The notes under the pieces are model-generated. The model was not told the DNA's origin and ran no database searches. It saw only the letters and a list, made by a program, of their open reading frames with translations. Shown piece by piece: positions 42,298 to 50,631 of a DNA stretch of 64,000 nt. The position numbers and the translations under genes are program-made. Within the stretch, counting starts at the first letter, position 1. Each line of letters opens with the position of its first letter. Where the stretch lies: the NCBI GenBank assembly GCA_021825925.1, contig JAKAFP010000001.1:124001-188000 (forward strand). Direction: 5' to 3'. Origin of the DNA: Chloroflexota bacterium (GTDB taxonomy: Bacteria > Chloroflexota > Anaerolineae > Anaerolineales > Anaerolineaceae).

Positions 42298-43479
42298 TTA
42301 GATCACACCCAGCTTTTTGCCAACCTTCTTAAAGGCTTCAAGCCCTTGCTCGAGATCTGCAGGCGAATGGGCTGCCGAGAGCATTACCCTGATGCGGGCT
42401 TTACCCTTTGGCACGGTCGGAAAGCCCAACGCCATGGCAAAAACGCTCTCTTCAAACAGTTCGCGGCTGAATTGTTGAGCCAGGGGGGCTTCACCGAGCA
42501 TCACCGGAGTGATGGGGGTGGCACTGTTTCCTGTATCAAATCCCATATCTTTCATGCCTTGTTTGAAGGCATTGCCGTTTTGCCAGAGTTTGTCCACCAG
42601 TGCAGTGGATTCTTCCAGCAGGTCCACGGCGGCGATGCAGGCGGCCACGTCTGCCGGTGTAGCGGCGGAGGAGAACAGGAACGGTCTGCCACGTTGGCGC
42701 ATCCAGTCAATGATGGCACTGTTGCCGGCAATCACGCCGCCCATGACGCCAAAGGCTTTCGAGAATGTTCCCACTTCCACATCCACCTTACCGTGCAATC
42801 CAAAATGGTCCACAATGCCGCGTCCGCCGCGCCCGACCACGCCTTCACCGTGCGCATCATCCACCATCAGCATCACATCATGTTGGCTGGTGATCTCGTA
42901 GATCTTATCCAGGGGTGCCAGATCACCATCCATGCTAAAAACGCCGTCGGTCACGCACAAGGCTCGCCGGTAGGTGCCCTTGTTTTCGCGGATCACGCGA
43001 TCAAGGTCGGCGGCATCAGCGTGTTTGTATTTCTCGATGCGCGCGCCTGAAAGGCGGCAGCCGTCAATGATGCTGGCGTGGTTGAGTTCATCCGTAAAGA
43101 GTACATCTTCTTTGTTGACCAGCGCAGGGATGACCGCCAGGTTGGCTGCAAAACCGGACTGCATGGTGATGGCAGCCTCAACCCCCTTGAAACTGGCCAT
43201 CCGTTTTTCCAGTTCAAGGTGCAAGTCCATCGTTCCAGCAATCGAGCGGACTGCGCCGGGGCCGACGCCGTATCGGTCAATGGCAGCTTTAGCAGCCTCC
43301 ACCATCCTGGGATGGTTGGCCAGCCCCAAATAGTTGTTCGAACAGAAATTGAGAACCTTCTTGCCGTCCACCTGCAGCCAGGCACCCTGGGGTGAACTCA
43401 GCGTGCGGATGCGGTTGAACAGACCACCCTCTTTTAGCGTATCGAGCTCGTTCTGGATCCAGTCCAATCGTTTGTTCAT
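42298..43479 (-). CDS. kbl: 2-amino-3-ketobutyrate CoA ligase (glycine C-acetyltransferase)
   Basis: A PLP enzyme of about 393 residues in the alpha-oxoamine synthase family. Conserved parts are [32 protein letters not shown] (about 208-215, substrate/PLP contact) and [13 protein letters not shown] with the PLP lysine at about 243 (counted from the GTG at 43485). The start region has GTG-ATG-ATG after GAGG; the second ATG (43479) has the best spacing. It splits 2-amino-3-ketobutyrate to glycine and acetyl-CoA in threonine breakdown. No threonine dehydrogenase gene is adjacent. Confidence 0.9.
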   Translation of the reverse strand: MNKRLDWIQNELDTLKEGGLFNRIRTLSSPQGAWLQVDGKKVLNFCSNNYLGLANHPRMVEAAKAAIDRYGVGPGAVRSIAGTMDLHLELEKRMASFKGVEAAITMQSGFAANLAVIPALVNKEDVLFTDELNHASIIDGCRLSGARIEKYKHADAADLDRVIRENKGTYRRALCVTDGVFSMDGDLAPLDKIYEITSQHDVMLMVDDAHGEGVVGRGGRGIVDHFGLHGKVDVEVGTFSKAFGVMGGVIAGNSAIIDWMRQRGRPFLFSSAATPADVAACIAAVDLLEESTALVDKLWQNGNAFKQGMKDMGFDTGNSATPITPVMLGEAPLAQQFSRELFEESVFAMALGFPTVPKGKARIRVMLSAAHSPADLEQGLEAFKKVGKKLGVI

Positions 43480-43532
43480 CATCACCTCGGAGGAATTGTT
43501 GCCCGGGTGTGGATCAACCCGGGATAAGAAAA

Positions 43533-45164
43533 TTATACTTCCAGATGAATCTCTGTGAGCAGTCCCAGTTCAAGTAATGCACCTTTGATGACTTTTATCC
43601 CGGCCGGGTTGATCAGGGCAGCGGTGGGCGAAAGCTGCTCAAGTATGAATTTAGCTGTTTGGGGCGTATTGACGAGCTGCTGCAGCACCTCCGCTGAATG
43701 GGTTCGCAGCAAGGTGCCGGTGGTTACTTCTTCCACCTTTCCGTTCTTTTCCCATTGTTCAGCCAGCAGGGCCAGGTTTTTAGGGAGTGGGGATTTCAAG
43801 TTTTTTTCAAGGTATTGCAGTAATTGGCCGGGTTTCAAACCGTTCTTTTGTGCTAATTTCAATGAAGCTGGTGTGATCTCGTAACAGGTTTCTTGTGAGG
43901 TCAATGAGCGGATGTCGCAAAACCGGGCGATCTGGTAGCGCAGCGGGCGTGATGCTCCCACCGGGATGGTAAATGTTAAATCAGAAGATATTTTGATCGT
44001 TGATTCCCTGGCGGTTTCAGCAGGTTTTTCTTTCTTGAGAAGCGAAAAGAAGGCCGGGGTCAGTTTGAATGCCGTATCTGATTTCTCTTTTCCCCGTCCA
44101 AGGTCGGTCATTCCCAACCAGTGCAGCGGACCATTGATCAGGTAGCGGATCAAGGCGCCATCCACTTCATCCCAGTGGTCAAACCCGCGTAGGTATTGGC
44201 TGTTTTCTGCCTTGCGGATGAACCACAGGTCATATTCTCCGCTGGAGCGCTGAAAATCGGGCTGAAGGGCCTTCACAGCCTCTATAAGGGCCGTCAGACT
44301 GTACCAATCCCCCGGGGTGAGGCTGCGCAGCGTTTCGATGATGAACTGCCTTGGCTTGAGGGGATCATTAAACCAGTTGCCTTCAAAGATCAGACCGGGC
44401 ATGTTTCGCAGATCATTGATCTCGGTTGAGTTCAACCAGCTGGCCGCCCATTCTGCAAGGATGGCTGCCCGCTCCTGTTGAAAGAATCGCGGCAGTGCAT
44501 CCGGTTCCAGTTCTCCGCTGGTGTTGATCAAACCACTGGCAGTGGCCATGCTTGTGATGAAAGATTCGGGTTCCACCCAGGCCTTTGAGACGTCCGAGGG
44601 CAGACTGCGCCCCATGCGCCGGGCAGCCAGCCAATCGGTCAGGTGGTCAATCATGCGTCCGTCTGCCGGGGCAAAGACTTTCAATGATTTGGCTTCCACC
44701 TTTTGGATCGCAAGTACCGAAAGCAGCTTTTCATTTGGACCGATTTCGGGCATCAGTTCATCAGGGATGAACACAAACTCCCGAGGTTCGGGGGGTAGAT
44801 TAAGAAAAGCCCGGCCGATCAACCCTCTGTACCATAGGGTTTCAGCGATCGAGATGGGGTGCAGTTCGGGTTCCTCACGCTCACGGCGGGCAGGTCCGAA
44901 TTCGCGCACCTCGCCGTACTTGCGGATGAAATGTGCCCAGGTGATCTTCTGCGGGTTGCGCAGCACATCGTCCCAGGAGGTCTTGGCGGCTTCAGGCAGG
45001 CTTGCCAGCACTTCAGCGGTCAGGGTTTGATCCAGCATGGCCTTGAAGAGGGCTTCTGCCGATGCGGCCTGGTCCAGATTGGATACATCCACACCCCAAA
45101 AGGAAGATATCCTTTCGAGCATATCCAGGTCATAAGCTTGAAGCATCTTTTTCAGTGAAGGCAT
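43533..45164 (-). CDS. Helicase-associated (XPB N-terminal-like) domain protein
   Basis: A 543-residue protein that resembles the helicase-associated domain proteins (XPB/Ssl2 N-terminal-like) found in Actinobacteria and Chloroflexota. Supporting phrases are [60 protein letters not shown] and the C-terminal [37 protein letters not shown]. No helicase motor motifs are present. The role is unknown; relatives are often near DNA repair helicases or WYL regulators, which are not seen here. Confidence 0.65.
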   Translation of the reverse strand: MPSLKKMLQAYDLDMLERISSFWGVDVSNLDQAASAEALFKAMLDQTLTAEVLASLPEAAKTSWDDVLRNPQKITWAHFIRKYGEVREFGPARREREEPELHPISIAETLWYRGLIGRAFLNLPPEPREFVFIPDELMPEIGPNEKLLSVLAIQKVEAKSLKVFAPADGRMIDHLTDWLAARRMGRSLPSDVSKAWVEPESFITSMATASGLINTSGELEPDALPRFFQQERAAILAEWAASWLNSTEINDLRNMPGLIFEGNWFNDPLKPRQFIIETLRSLTPGDWYSLTALIEAVKALQPDFQRSSGEYDLWFIRKAENSQYLRGFDHWDEVDGALIRYLINGPLHWLGMTDLGRGKEKSDTAFKLTPAFFSLLKKEKPAETARESTIKISSDLTFTIPVGASRPLRYQIARFCDIRSLTSQETCYEITPASLKLAQKNGLKPGQLLQYLEKNLKSPLPKNLALLAEQWEKNGKVEEVTTGTLLRTHSAEVLQQLVNTPQTAKFILEQLSPTAALINPAGIKVIKGALLELGLLTEIHLEV

Positions 45165-45637
45165 GGTTTACTCTTGGTTTCAGGTTACTCGCATTATACC
45201 CAATCCTGGTTGGGAGGATGTGAAACCCGATTATCAGGGTTGAAAATGATGATTGTTTTGCCCAAATCTTTTTAAGATGATTTGTTTTTGTTTTGAAATT
45301 AATCCGGAAACAAAGAAAACGAATCCGAAATAAATACCAAAAGGGTTAGCAACAATGATTTATGATGATTTGTTTTGATTCGTAATTATGCACAAATAAT
45401 ACGTGGATACTGATAAAAACTTAAGATAAAAAACTATTATTGGATCGAGTGTTCAAATGATATAGAAATTATATTCTATATTAAGTATAAACCTACTGTC
45501 AAGACCTAACAGTTTCAATAAACCAAGCCCCCGCGGTTTGATGATCGAAATTTCCACCGTCCATTTTAAACCGCTGGGGCTGTATGAAAAAACTTAAATA
45601 ATGAAAAATGGTATGGACTTTTTGGTTTTTGGTGGGG

Positions 45638-45688
45638 CAACGACCCCTCAACAATTCGGTTTATTCAAACTTGATCAATGGGTCGTTG
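45638..45688. repeat. Inverted repeat with long loop
   Basis: Arms CAACGACCC and GGGTCGTTG, exact complements of 9 bp, separated by 33 bases and flanked by GGTG and CACC that could extend the stem after a bulge. It lies 50 bases upstream of the promoter at 45737. It could be a regulatory structure or a small mobile-repeat remnant. Confidence 0.5.
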
Positions 45689-45736
45689 ACCACACCCTAC
45701 AAATAATAATTGATTCAATAGTTAATTTTTCTTGAT

Positions 45737-45765
45737 TTGACGCGTTAATGTCATACAAGTATAAT
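45737..45765 (+). promoter_or_regulatory. Promoter of the DUF4388-GTPase-V4R operon
   Basis: TTGACG (45737-45742), a 17-base spacer and TATAAT (45760-45765) give a near-consensus sigma-70-type promoter. The start codon at 45798 is about 32 bases downstream, with AGAAGGA before it. Confidence 0.8.
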
Positions 45766-45797
45766 TTTTAAGTTCGTCTCTCCATTAGAAGGACTCT

Positions 45798-46613
45798 ATG
45801 GCCTTAAAGGGCAATTTAAGCGATTTCTCAATAATCCAATTATTGAACCTGATCAACCTGGCGAAAAAGACCGGGGCGCTTTACATTGAGTCCAGTACAA
45901 AATCAGCCAGGCTGGTCTTTCGCGAAGGCAAACTGGTTTATGCCACCGCAGGCATGGATGCGGTCCCCCTGATCAAGATCATGGCGCGCTCCAAACTCAT
46001 TCCAAGTTCGATGGCAGCCTCCTTATCCGAACGGTACAAAAACTTCAATGATATGGAATTGGGCATCTCTCTGATCAATTCAGGTTACCTGACCCAGGAC
46101 CAGATCTTCACCGGCATTGCAGGCTTTTTCAAGGATATTTTGCGTGGTCTGTTCACGCTCACCGAAGGGTTCTTTCGATTTGAAACAGATGAAACAGCAC
46201 CAGCCAATGCCATCCCCATGCGCATGGCGCTGGAAGACATTATCATCGAAGGGTCTCGCCAGATGCACGAACACGAAGACCTTAAAAATGAGATACCCAG
46301 CCTGGATATCGCACTCAAATTTGCTGAACGGCCAGGCATCAACATCCGCGACATCAACCTTAATGCCGAAGAATGGCGCGTGGTGTCATATGTCAACCCC
46401 AATAATTCGATCAAACAGATCGCGGCAGCTGCAAAATTGAGTGATTTCCAAATCCGCAAGGTCGTCTATAATTTATTACAGGCTGGTTTGGTTGAGATGG
46501 TTCGCCAAAATAATCCGGCACTTACGGCACCTCCCCGTGTGATACCCGCCAGGGATCCGATCGAACAAAGATCTTTGGTGAATCGCGTCATAGATCGCAT
46601 CAAGACCATCTAG
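45798..46613 (+). CDS. DUF4388 protein with C-terminal winged helix
   Basis: A 271-residue cytoplasmic protein. Residues 1-100 form a DUF4388 (PATAN-like) domain: ALKGNLSDFSIIQLLNLINLAKKTGALYIE, then LVFREGKLVYATAG. Residues about 195-245 form a small winged helix (NAEEWRVVSYVNPNNSIKQIAAAAKLSDFQIRKVVYNLLQAGLVEMV). Such proteins act in signalling and polarity modules together with small Ras-like GTPases, and here the GTPase gene follows after 15 bases. It is the first gene of a three-gene operon. Confidence 0.82.
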   Translation: MALKGNLSDFSIIQLLNLINLAKKTGALYIESSTKSARLVFREGKLVYATAGMDAVPLIKIMARSKLIPSSMAASLSERYKNFNDMELGISLINSGYLTQDQIFTGIAGFFKDILRGLFTLTEGFFRFETDETAPANAIPMRMALEDIIIEGSRQMHEHEDLKNEIPSLDIALKFAERPGINIRDINLNAEEWRVVSYVNPNNSIKQIAAAAKLSDFQIRKVVYNLLQAGLVEMVRQNNPALTAPPRVIPARDPIEQRSLVNRVIDRIKTI

Positions 46614-46628
46614 GCAAGGATTAGCCGC

Positions 46629-47174
46629 ATGCAGACTCAAACCGTAAAAATAGTGGTGACTGGCCCCTTCAACGCAGGCAAGACGGAACTGATCCGTTCC
46701 GTCAGCGAGATTGAGGTGGTGAACACTGAAAAAAAGGTTACCAGTGAGTCTGAAAAGGTCAAGAATTCCACCACTGTTGCCATGGATTTTGGCCGCATCA
46801 CCGTGGATAACGACCTGGTGCTCTTTCTGTTCGGCACTCCCGGTCAAAAACGTTTTGATTTCATGTGGGAGATCCTTTCTGAAGGAATGCTCGGTTTCAT
46901 CGTACTGGTGGACAGCACCCGTCCGGAAACTTTCAGAGAGGCGCGCGGTATTCTCGAAACCTTCAGAGCCTATGCGCCCACTCCCTACATTGTGGTGGCC
47001 AACAAGCAAGACCTGGCGGATGCCTGGTCCTTGGAAGATATTCGTGTGGCGCTGCGGCTTGACCAGGCCATTAAGCTTTTACCCTGTGTGGCAAAAAAGA
47101 AAAGTTCAGTGAAAACCGTTCTGTTGGAACTGCTCTACGCCATTTTGGAAGAAATAGATTCAGCCAAATCATAG
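46629..47174 (+). CDS. MglA-like small Ras-type GTPase
   Basis: A 181-residue GTPase. G1 is GPFNAGKT (12-19), the switch I threonines are at about 48-49, G3 is FGTPGQKRF (GTPGQ at 69-73) and G4 is NKQD (125-128). The Asp of the usual DxxG is replaced by Gly, which is normal for the bacterial MglA-related group (FGTPGQ). The fused-looking order DUF4388 - GTPase - V4R suggests a polarity or signal relay unit. A candidate GAP (MglB/roadblock) is not visible in the window. Confidence 0.88.
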   Translation: MQTQTVKIVVTGPFNAGKTELIRSVSEIEVVNTEKKVTSESEKVKNSTTVAMDFGRITVDNDLVLFLFGTPGQKRFDFMWEILSEGMLGFIVLVDSTRPETFREARGILETFRAYAPTPYIVVANKQDLADAWSLEDIRVALRLDQAIKLLPCVAKKKSSVKTVLLELLYAILEEIDSAKS

Positions 47175-47195
47175 TCAAATGAGGATAGCCAATTT

Positions 47196-47747
47196 ATGAA
47201 GCCAACTACCGTTGTCTCCAATTCTACTTTCATCGAACATGGTCTTACTGAAATCTTTGGGCAGGAATTCTTTGGTGCACATCCGGAAGACGTTTCTGCA
47301 CAATCGAATTTGATGAATCTGCGGGAATCCGCTTTTCGAAACCTTGGGCAGCCAGAAACACGCGGCATGTATGTGCGCGCGGGCAGGGCGGCTTTCTACT
47401 ATTGGATGCGTCAATATGCCAAAAGCCTGGGCTGGCTTGAAGTGGAGTTCCGCCTGCTGCCTGCACCGGCGCGGATCAAACAGGCCCTCACTGAGGCACT
47501 GCAGTGGTTTGAGACCGAGAATTTCCTCAAGGGTGAACTTATCTCCACTGAGAATGCGTGGCAGATCGCGGTTACCGGCCTGGTGGGGGATGGCGTGAGA
47601 CTTGAATGTAACACTTACATCGGCATGATACAGGAACTGGCTTGTTGGGCGGGAGCAGGCAAATTCTATCCCGCGCGCGAGATCGAGTGCCAGGCGGATG
47701 GTTCTGACAGCTGCCTGTTTGAGATCAGCAAACTGCCGGCTGGGTAA
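47196..47747 (+). CDS. V4R-domain protein
   Basis: A 183-residue protein whose C-terminal half is a V4R (4-vinyl-reductase-like) small-ligand domain: WQIAVTGLVGDGVRLECNTYIGMIQELACWAGAGKFYPAREIECQADGSDSCLFEI, with the C-x-G-x-x-C-x-F end typical of this fold. The N-terminal helical part (RESAFRNLGQPETRGMYVRAGRAAFYYWM) is also typical. V4R domains are found with sensors and regulators and may bind hydrocarbons or act as ligand switches. It is the third gene of the GTPase operon. Confidence 0.78.
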   Translation: MKPTTVVSNSTFIEHGLTEIFGQEFFGAHPEDVSAQSNLMNLRESAFRNLGQPETRGMYVRAGRAAFYYWMRQYAKSLGWLEVEFRLLPAPARIKQALTEALQWFETENFLKGELISTENAWQIAVTGLVGDGVRLECNTYIGMIQELACWAGAGKFYPAREIECQADGSDSCLFEISKLPAG

Positions 47748-47840
47748 AAATCAAAAAACTGTGGGTTTAAAATCCCCACAATTTCAAAAAAATCTGGTAA
47801 AATTAGCGTCGCTTTCTGACCCAAAGCAAGCAATAAAAAT

Positions 47841-47913
47841 GCCGAGATAGCTCAGTTGGTAGAGCACACGACTGAAAATTGTGGGGTCACCAGTCCGATC
47901 CTGGTTCTCGGCA
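47841..47913 (+). tRNA. tRNA-Phe (GAA)
   Basis: Acceptor GCCGAGA/TCTCGGC, D-stem GCTC/GAGC, anticodon loop CTGAAAA (GAA), T-stem ACCAG/CTGGT, discriminator A; no encoded CCA. The T-loop reads TCCGATC, so position 55 is C and not the near-universal T. A terminator follows. Confidence 0.92.
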
Positions 47914-47917
47914 CACG

Positions 47918-47948
47918 ATACACTCTCCGATAGGGGAGTGTATTTTTT
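47918..47948 (+). terminator. Terminator of tRNA-Phe
   Basis: Stem ATACACTCTCC/GGGGAGTGTAT around a GATA loop, running directly into TTTTTT. It lies five bases after the tRNA. Confidence 0.88.
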
Positions 47949-47979
47949 AAATTATCTGTTATTGGTTTTTTGTAACCTC

Positions 47980-48011
47980 TTGACTTATTGTAGCTTGCAA
48001 GCTACAATAAG
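47980..48011 (+). promoter_or_regulatory. Toxin-antitoxin promoter inside a 28-bp perfect palindrome
   Basis: TTGACT (47980-47985), a 17-base spacer and TACAAT (48003-48008) form a promoter. The palindrome CTTATTGTAGCTTG / CAAGCTACAATAAG (47984-48011) covers almost all of it, so a bound repressor would block RNA polymerase. The toxin GTG follows 7 bases after the -10, implying a leaderless or nearly leaderless transcript. Confidence 0.82.
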
Positions 48012-48014
48012 GGC

Positions 48015-48305
48015 GTGATTGAAATACGGGAAGCAGAAGAATTCACACGTTGGTTTGATAAGTTGCGCGACAGGACAGCAAAAGCCAAAATCCTTGTGCG
48101 TTTAGCCCGTGTGCGTCAAGGTAACTTTGGTGATGTTGAGCCTACTCATGAAGGGGTGTCTGAAATAAGAATTGATTATGGCCCTGGCTACCGAATTTAT
48201 TATAAAAAGTACGAACAGTTTGTGGTTCTCTTATTAGGCGGTGGTACGAAGAAAACCCAAAAGAAAGATATAAAACGAGCTCGTGAATTAGCGCGACAAT
48301 TTTAG
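48015..48305 (+). CDS. RelE/HigB-type toxin
   Basis: A 96-residue protein of the putative addiction module killer type: EIREAEEFTRWFDKLRDRTAKAKILVRLARVRQGNFGDVEPTHEGVSEIRIDYGPGYRIYYKK, ending in VVLLLGGGTKKTQKKDIKRARELA. These phrases are diagnostic. Such toxins are mRNA-cutting RelE-fold proteins. The GTG start lies almost at the predicted transcription start. The antitoxin gene follows after 10 bases, and toxin-first order is usual for this subgroup. Confidence 0.9.
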   Translation: MIEIREAEEFTRWFDKLRDRTAKAKILVRLARVRQGNFGDVEPTHEGVSEIRIDYGPGYRIYYKKYEQFVVLLLGGGTKKTQKKDIKRARELARQF

Positions 48306-48315
48306 GAGTGTTAAT

Positions 48316-48636
48316 ATGGACACTATTAGAGCGAAAACGAAACTGTGGGACCCCGCAGAACACCTTGAAACAAAAGCGGATATGATCGCTTATATAGAGG
48401 CGGCACTTGAAGAGGGAGACCCTTCAATTATTGCATCCGTGTTGGGTGACGTCGCTAGAGCTGAAAGAATGACGGAGATAGCGGCTAGAACTGGCCTCAG
48501 CCGCACGAGTTTATACAGAGCCCTTTCTCCAGAAGGTCGACCTGAATTCGAAACTGTGCTAAAGGTATTAAAAGCCCTTGATTTACAACTGCATGTTACT
48601 CAGAAGGTACCACAGAAAGACAAAGTTGACGCATAA
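48316..48636 (+). CDS. HigA-like antitoxin with HTH
   Basis: A 106-residue partner of the toxin. It contains LGDVARAERMTEIAARTGLSRTSLYRALSPEGRPEFETVLKVLKALDLQL, the XRE-type helix-turn-helix of the addiction module antidote family, which binds the promoter and the toxin. It starts after AGGAG. The probable operator is the 28-bp palindrome upstream. Confidence 0.88.
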   Translation: MDTIRAKTKLWDPAEHLETKADMIAYIEAALEEGDPSIIASVLGDVARAERMTEIAARTGLSRTSLYRALSPEGRPEFETVLKVLKALDLQLHVTQKVPQKDKVDA

Positions 48637-48811
48637 AAGACAATAAAAGACATGGGGAGCACCAGATTATTTTGATTTTTATTTTTGCCCACATCACCAT
48701 AAAAAAGATACTTTATCTTTACAATTGAGGCACAAAACCTATTGAGCTATATATATTATTATTGAATAAACTATTAATTCAAATTCTCGAATGAGTAAAT
48801 TTGGAGGGGAA

Positions 48812-49597
48812 ATGATTACATTTAACGAATACTTCATTGCATATCTTGATATTTTAGGTTTTACTAAAATGGTTAGGGGTAATGATGTAACAAAACTTGA
48901 TTATTATGTAGAAAATGTTAATGAAGTAATTAAAAAATCATTTGTTAACTTGGAAACGTATAGTTCTTTAATTGTAAGTGATTCCGTAATAATTTCTGTT
49001 CCAACGGATAATAATAAAGAAACGAATCGTATTTTATTTTATAAACTTAGTTATGCAATCAGTGAATTGCAAAGAAAATTTGCTCTAGTTAATATTTGGT
49101 TAAGGGGGGGAGTTTCATACGGAGAAGCCTTTTTATCTCCTGATAAAAAGAATATTATCGGAGAAGCTTATTTATCTGCATTAAATATTGAAGAGGAATA
49201 TGCCAAATTTCCACGCGTAGTTATTGATCCCAAAATGCCACAGTTTCTTGGTTTTGAAATTTCTCAAGAATTAATACAGTTTTGTAATATAAAAATATCG
49301 GAACCGAATTGGGCATCAAGAAGTTCACTATTATTTGATTGGCAAACAAGGCGACTCTCAGGTCGCGTGATTCAACAAGATGTTGACCTTTTTATTGATT
49401 ATTTGTATCCGATAATCAATAACCCTGCAGATTTTGATAATTTATTAATGATATTAAAAGATAATCTTAAATTGTCTCTTGAATTTTATCCAAAATACAG
49501 ATGGGTAATAGATTACCTTAGATCTTGTTATAACAGGTATCACAATGAGATTAGCAGTGAAACTCTTGCTGAATATCAACTTTTATCAAAACTATAG
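48812..49597 (+). CDS. Class III nucleotide cyclase-like protein
   Basis: The start is ATG 48812, right after a strong GGAGGGG; an upstream ATG (48791) is unlikely. The 261-residue product shows a cyclase-homology-like order: YLDILGFT (Asp13, metal position), VSDSVII (Asp57, second metal position), LRGGVSYGEA (98-105) and IIGEAYLSALNIEEE (115-129). These match the DIxGFT, GDxxMA, RxGIxxGx and GxxVNxAxR strands of class III cyclases, but the Asn/Arg transition-state pair is not clear. The gene is much more AT-rich than its neighbours, suggesting transfer. Enzymatic activity and product are unknown. Confidence 0.62.
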   Translation: MITFNEYFIAYLDILGFTKMVRGNDVTKLDYYVENVNEVIKKSFVNLETYSSLIVSDSVIISVPTDNNKETNRILFYKLSYAISELQRKFALVNIWLRGGVSYGEAFLSPDKKNIIGEAYLSALNIEEEYAKFPRVVIDPKMPQFLGFEISQELIQFCNIKISEPNWASRSSLLFDWQTRRLSGRVIQQDVDLFIDYLYPIINNPADFDNLLMILKDNLKLSLEFYPKYRWVIDYLRSCYNRYHNEISSETLAEYQLLSKL

Positions 49598-49695
49598 AAG
49601 AATACTCATAAATCAAAATAAGAATTATTAATGTGGAATTTCATTTTCTTCGACATATGCATTAAAAAGAGAGTATCTGTAATTATGAAACTTGA

Positions 49696-49713
49696 ATAGG
49701 CTTTTAGCCTTTT
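49696..49713 (+). terminator. Short terminator-like hairpin
   Basis: AGGCT and AGCCT arms with a tiny loop followed by TTTTT, about 100 bases after the cyclase-like gene. Stem is short, so strength is uncertain. Confidence 0.5.
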
Positions 49714-49806
49714 TAAGATTTTAACTATCATTTATGCGGCTATTTTCTAGCAAAACAGGTTCTCTTCGGGTATGATTATCCCACTTGCCCCATGGGAGTT
49801 TACTTG

Positions 49807-50622
49807 ATGAAACAAAACCGCGTCATCAACCTGATCTTTATCGGCATCGTGGGGGTGCTCATTCTATTGGCTGTCATTGGCAGTTTAACACAATCCAAAC
49901 CGGTGAAATCAAGTAAAACAGAAATTACTCCGACCCTGGATGTTGGGCTGAGTGTCACCCAGACCATGGGCTCACTGATCAATGCCACCGAAACCGCCCG
50001 TCCTACTGCCACAATAGCTCTTCCTACAGCCACACCAGGCCCGCCAACGGCCACGCCGCTGGTCGTGCCTGAAGAAGCCTATCTCTATGGTTTTGTGGGG
50101 CATCAGCAGTACTACAGCATCGGATGTGAAGCCAGTGTGGCCGTGGACCTGGCCAAGTATTATCACGTATATCTGACTGAATATGACTTTCAGATGGCGC
50201 TGCCCAAATCGGATAACCCTGACCTGGGGTTTGTGGGCGACGTTAATGGCCCATGGGGGCAGATACCCCCTGATGCTTACGGGGTGCATGCCGCCCCTGT
50301 CGCTGAGACACTCAGAGCATTTGGAGTACCCGCTGTAGGCGGCAAGGGATATACCTTTGATGACATCAAAGCGCAGTTGGCTCAATCCAAGCCCGTGATC
50401 GTTTGGGTCATCGGTCACATGGAATACAGCGACCCGGTGACGTATGTGGATAGTCAAGGAGCAACCTCAATAGTTGCTCCATACGAACACGTGGTGGTGC
50501 TCACCGGATATAATGCCGACACCGTCCGCTACAACAACGAAGGTCTTTATGCGGATGTTAAAATCGAAACCTTTTTAAATTCATGGGGCGTGCTCGGCAA
50601 CATGGCTGTTTTTCATGAGTGA
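49807..50622 (+). CDS. Membrane-anchored C39-family peptidase
   Basis: The start is placed at ATG 49807 (MKQNRVINLIF); the upstream ATG is less likely. The 271-residue protein has one N-terminal membrane segment (LIFIGIVGVLILLAVIGSL), then a Thr/Pro/Ala linker (PTATIALPTATPGPPTATP) that places the rest outside the cell. The domain is papain-like: QYYSIGCEASVAVDLAKYY holds the catalytic Cys, and PYEHVVVLTGY the catalytic His; FLNSWG gives the third position. Such proteins act on peptides at the cell surface. Substrate is unknown. Confidence 0.8.
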   Translation: MKQNRVINLIFIGIVGVLILLAVIGSLTQSKPVKSSKTEITPTLDVGLSVTQTMGSLINATETARPTATIALPTATPGPPTATPLVVPEEAYLYGFVGHQQYYSIGCEASVAVDLAKYYHVYLTEYDFQMALPKSDNPDLGFVGDVNGPWGQIPPDAYGVHAAPVAETLRAFGVPAVGGKGYTFDDIKAQLAQSKPVIVWVIGHMEYSDPVTYVDSQGATSIVAPYEHVVVLTGYNADTVRYNNEGLYADVKIETFLNSWGVLGNMAVFHE

Positions 50623-50631
50623 AGTAATGAG

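Larger units (their letters stand above)
45165..45797. other. 633-base gene-free region with inverted repeats and a promoter
   Basis: No convincing gene is seen. The region is AT-rich and contains two long inverted repeats: AGCCCCCGCGGTTT with AAACCGCTGGGGCT (about 45525-45581, one mismatch) and CAACGACCC (45638-45646) with GGGTCGTTG (45680-45688). The last 60 bases hold the promoter for the 45798 gene. The region separates divergently transcribed genes, so regulation of both, or an unrecognised RNA, are possible contents. Confidence 0.5.

Noticed and set aside
42346..43050. 234-residue + strand open frame
   Set aside because: Antisense to kbl, which has a complete PLP enzyme signature.
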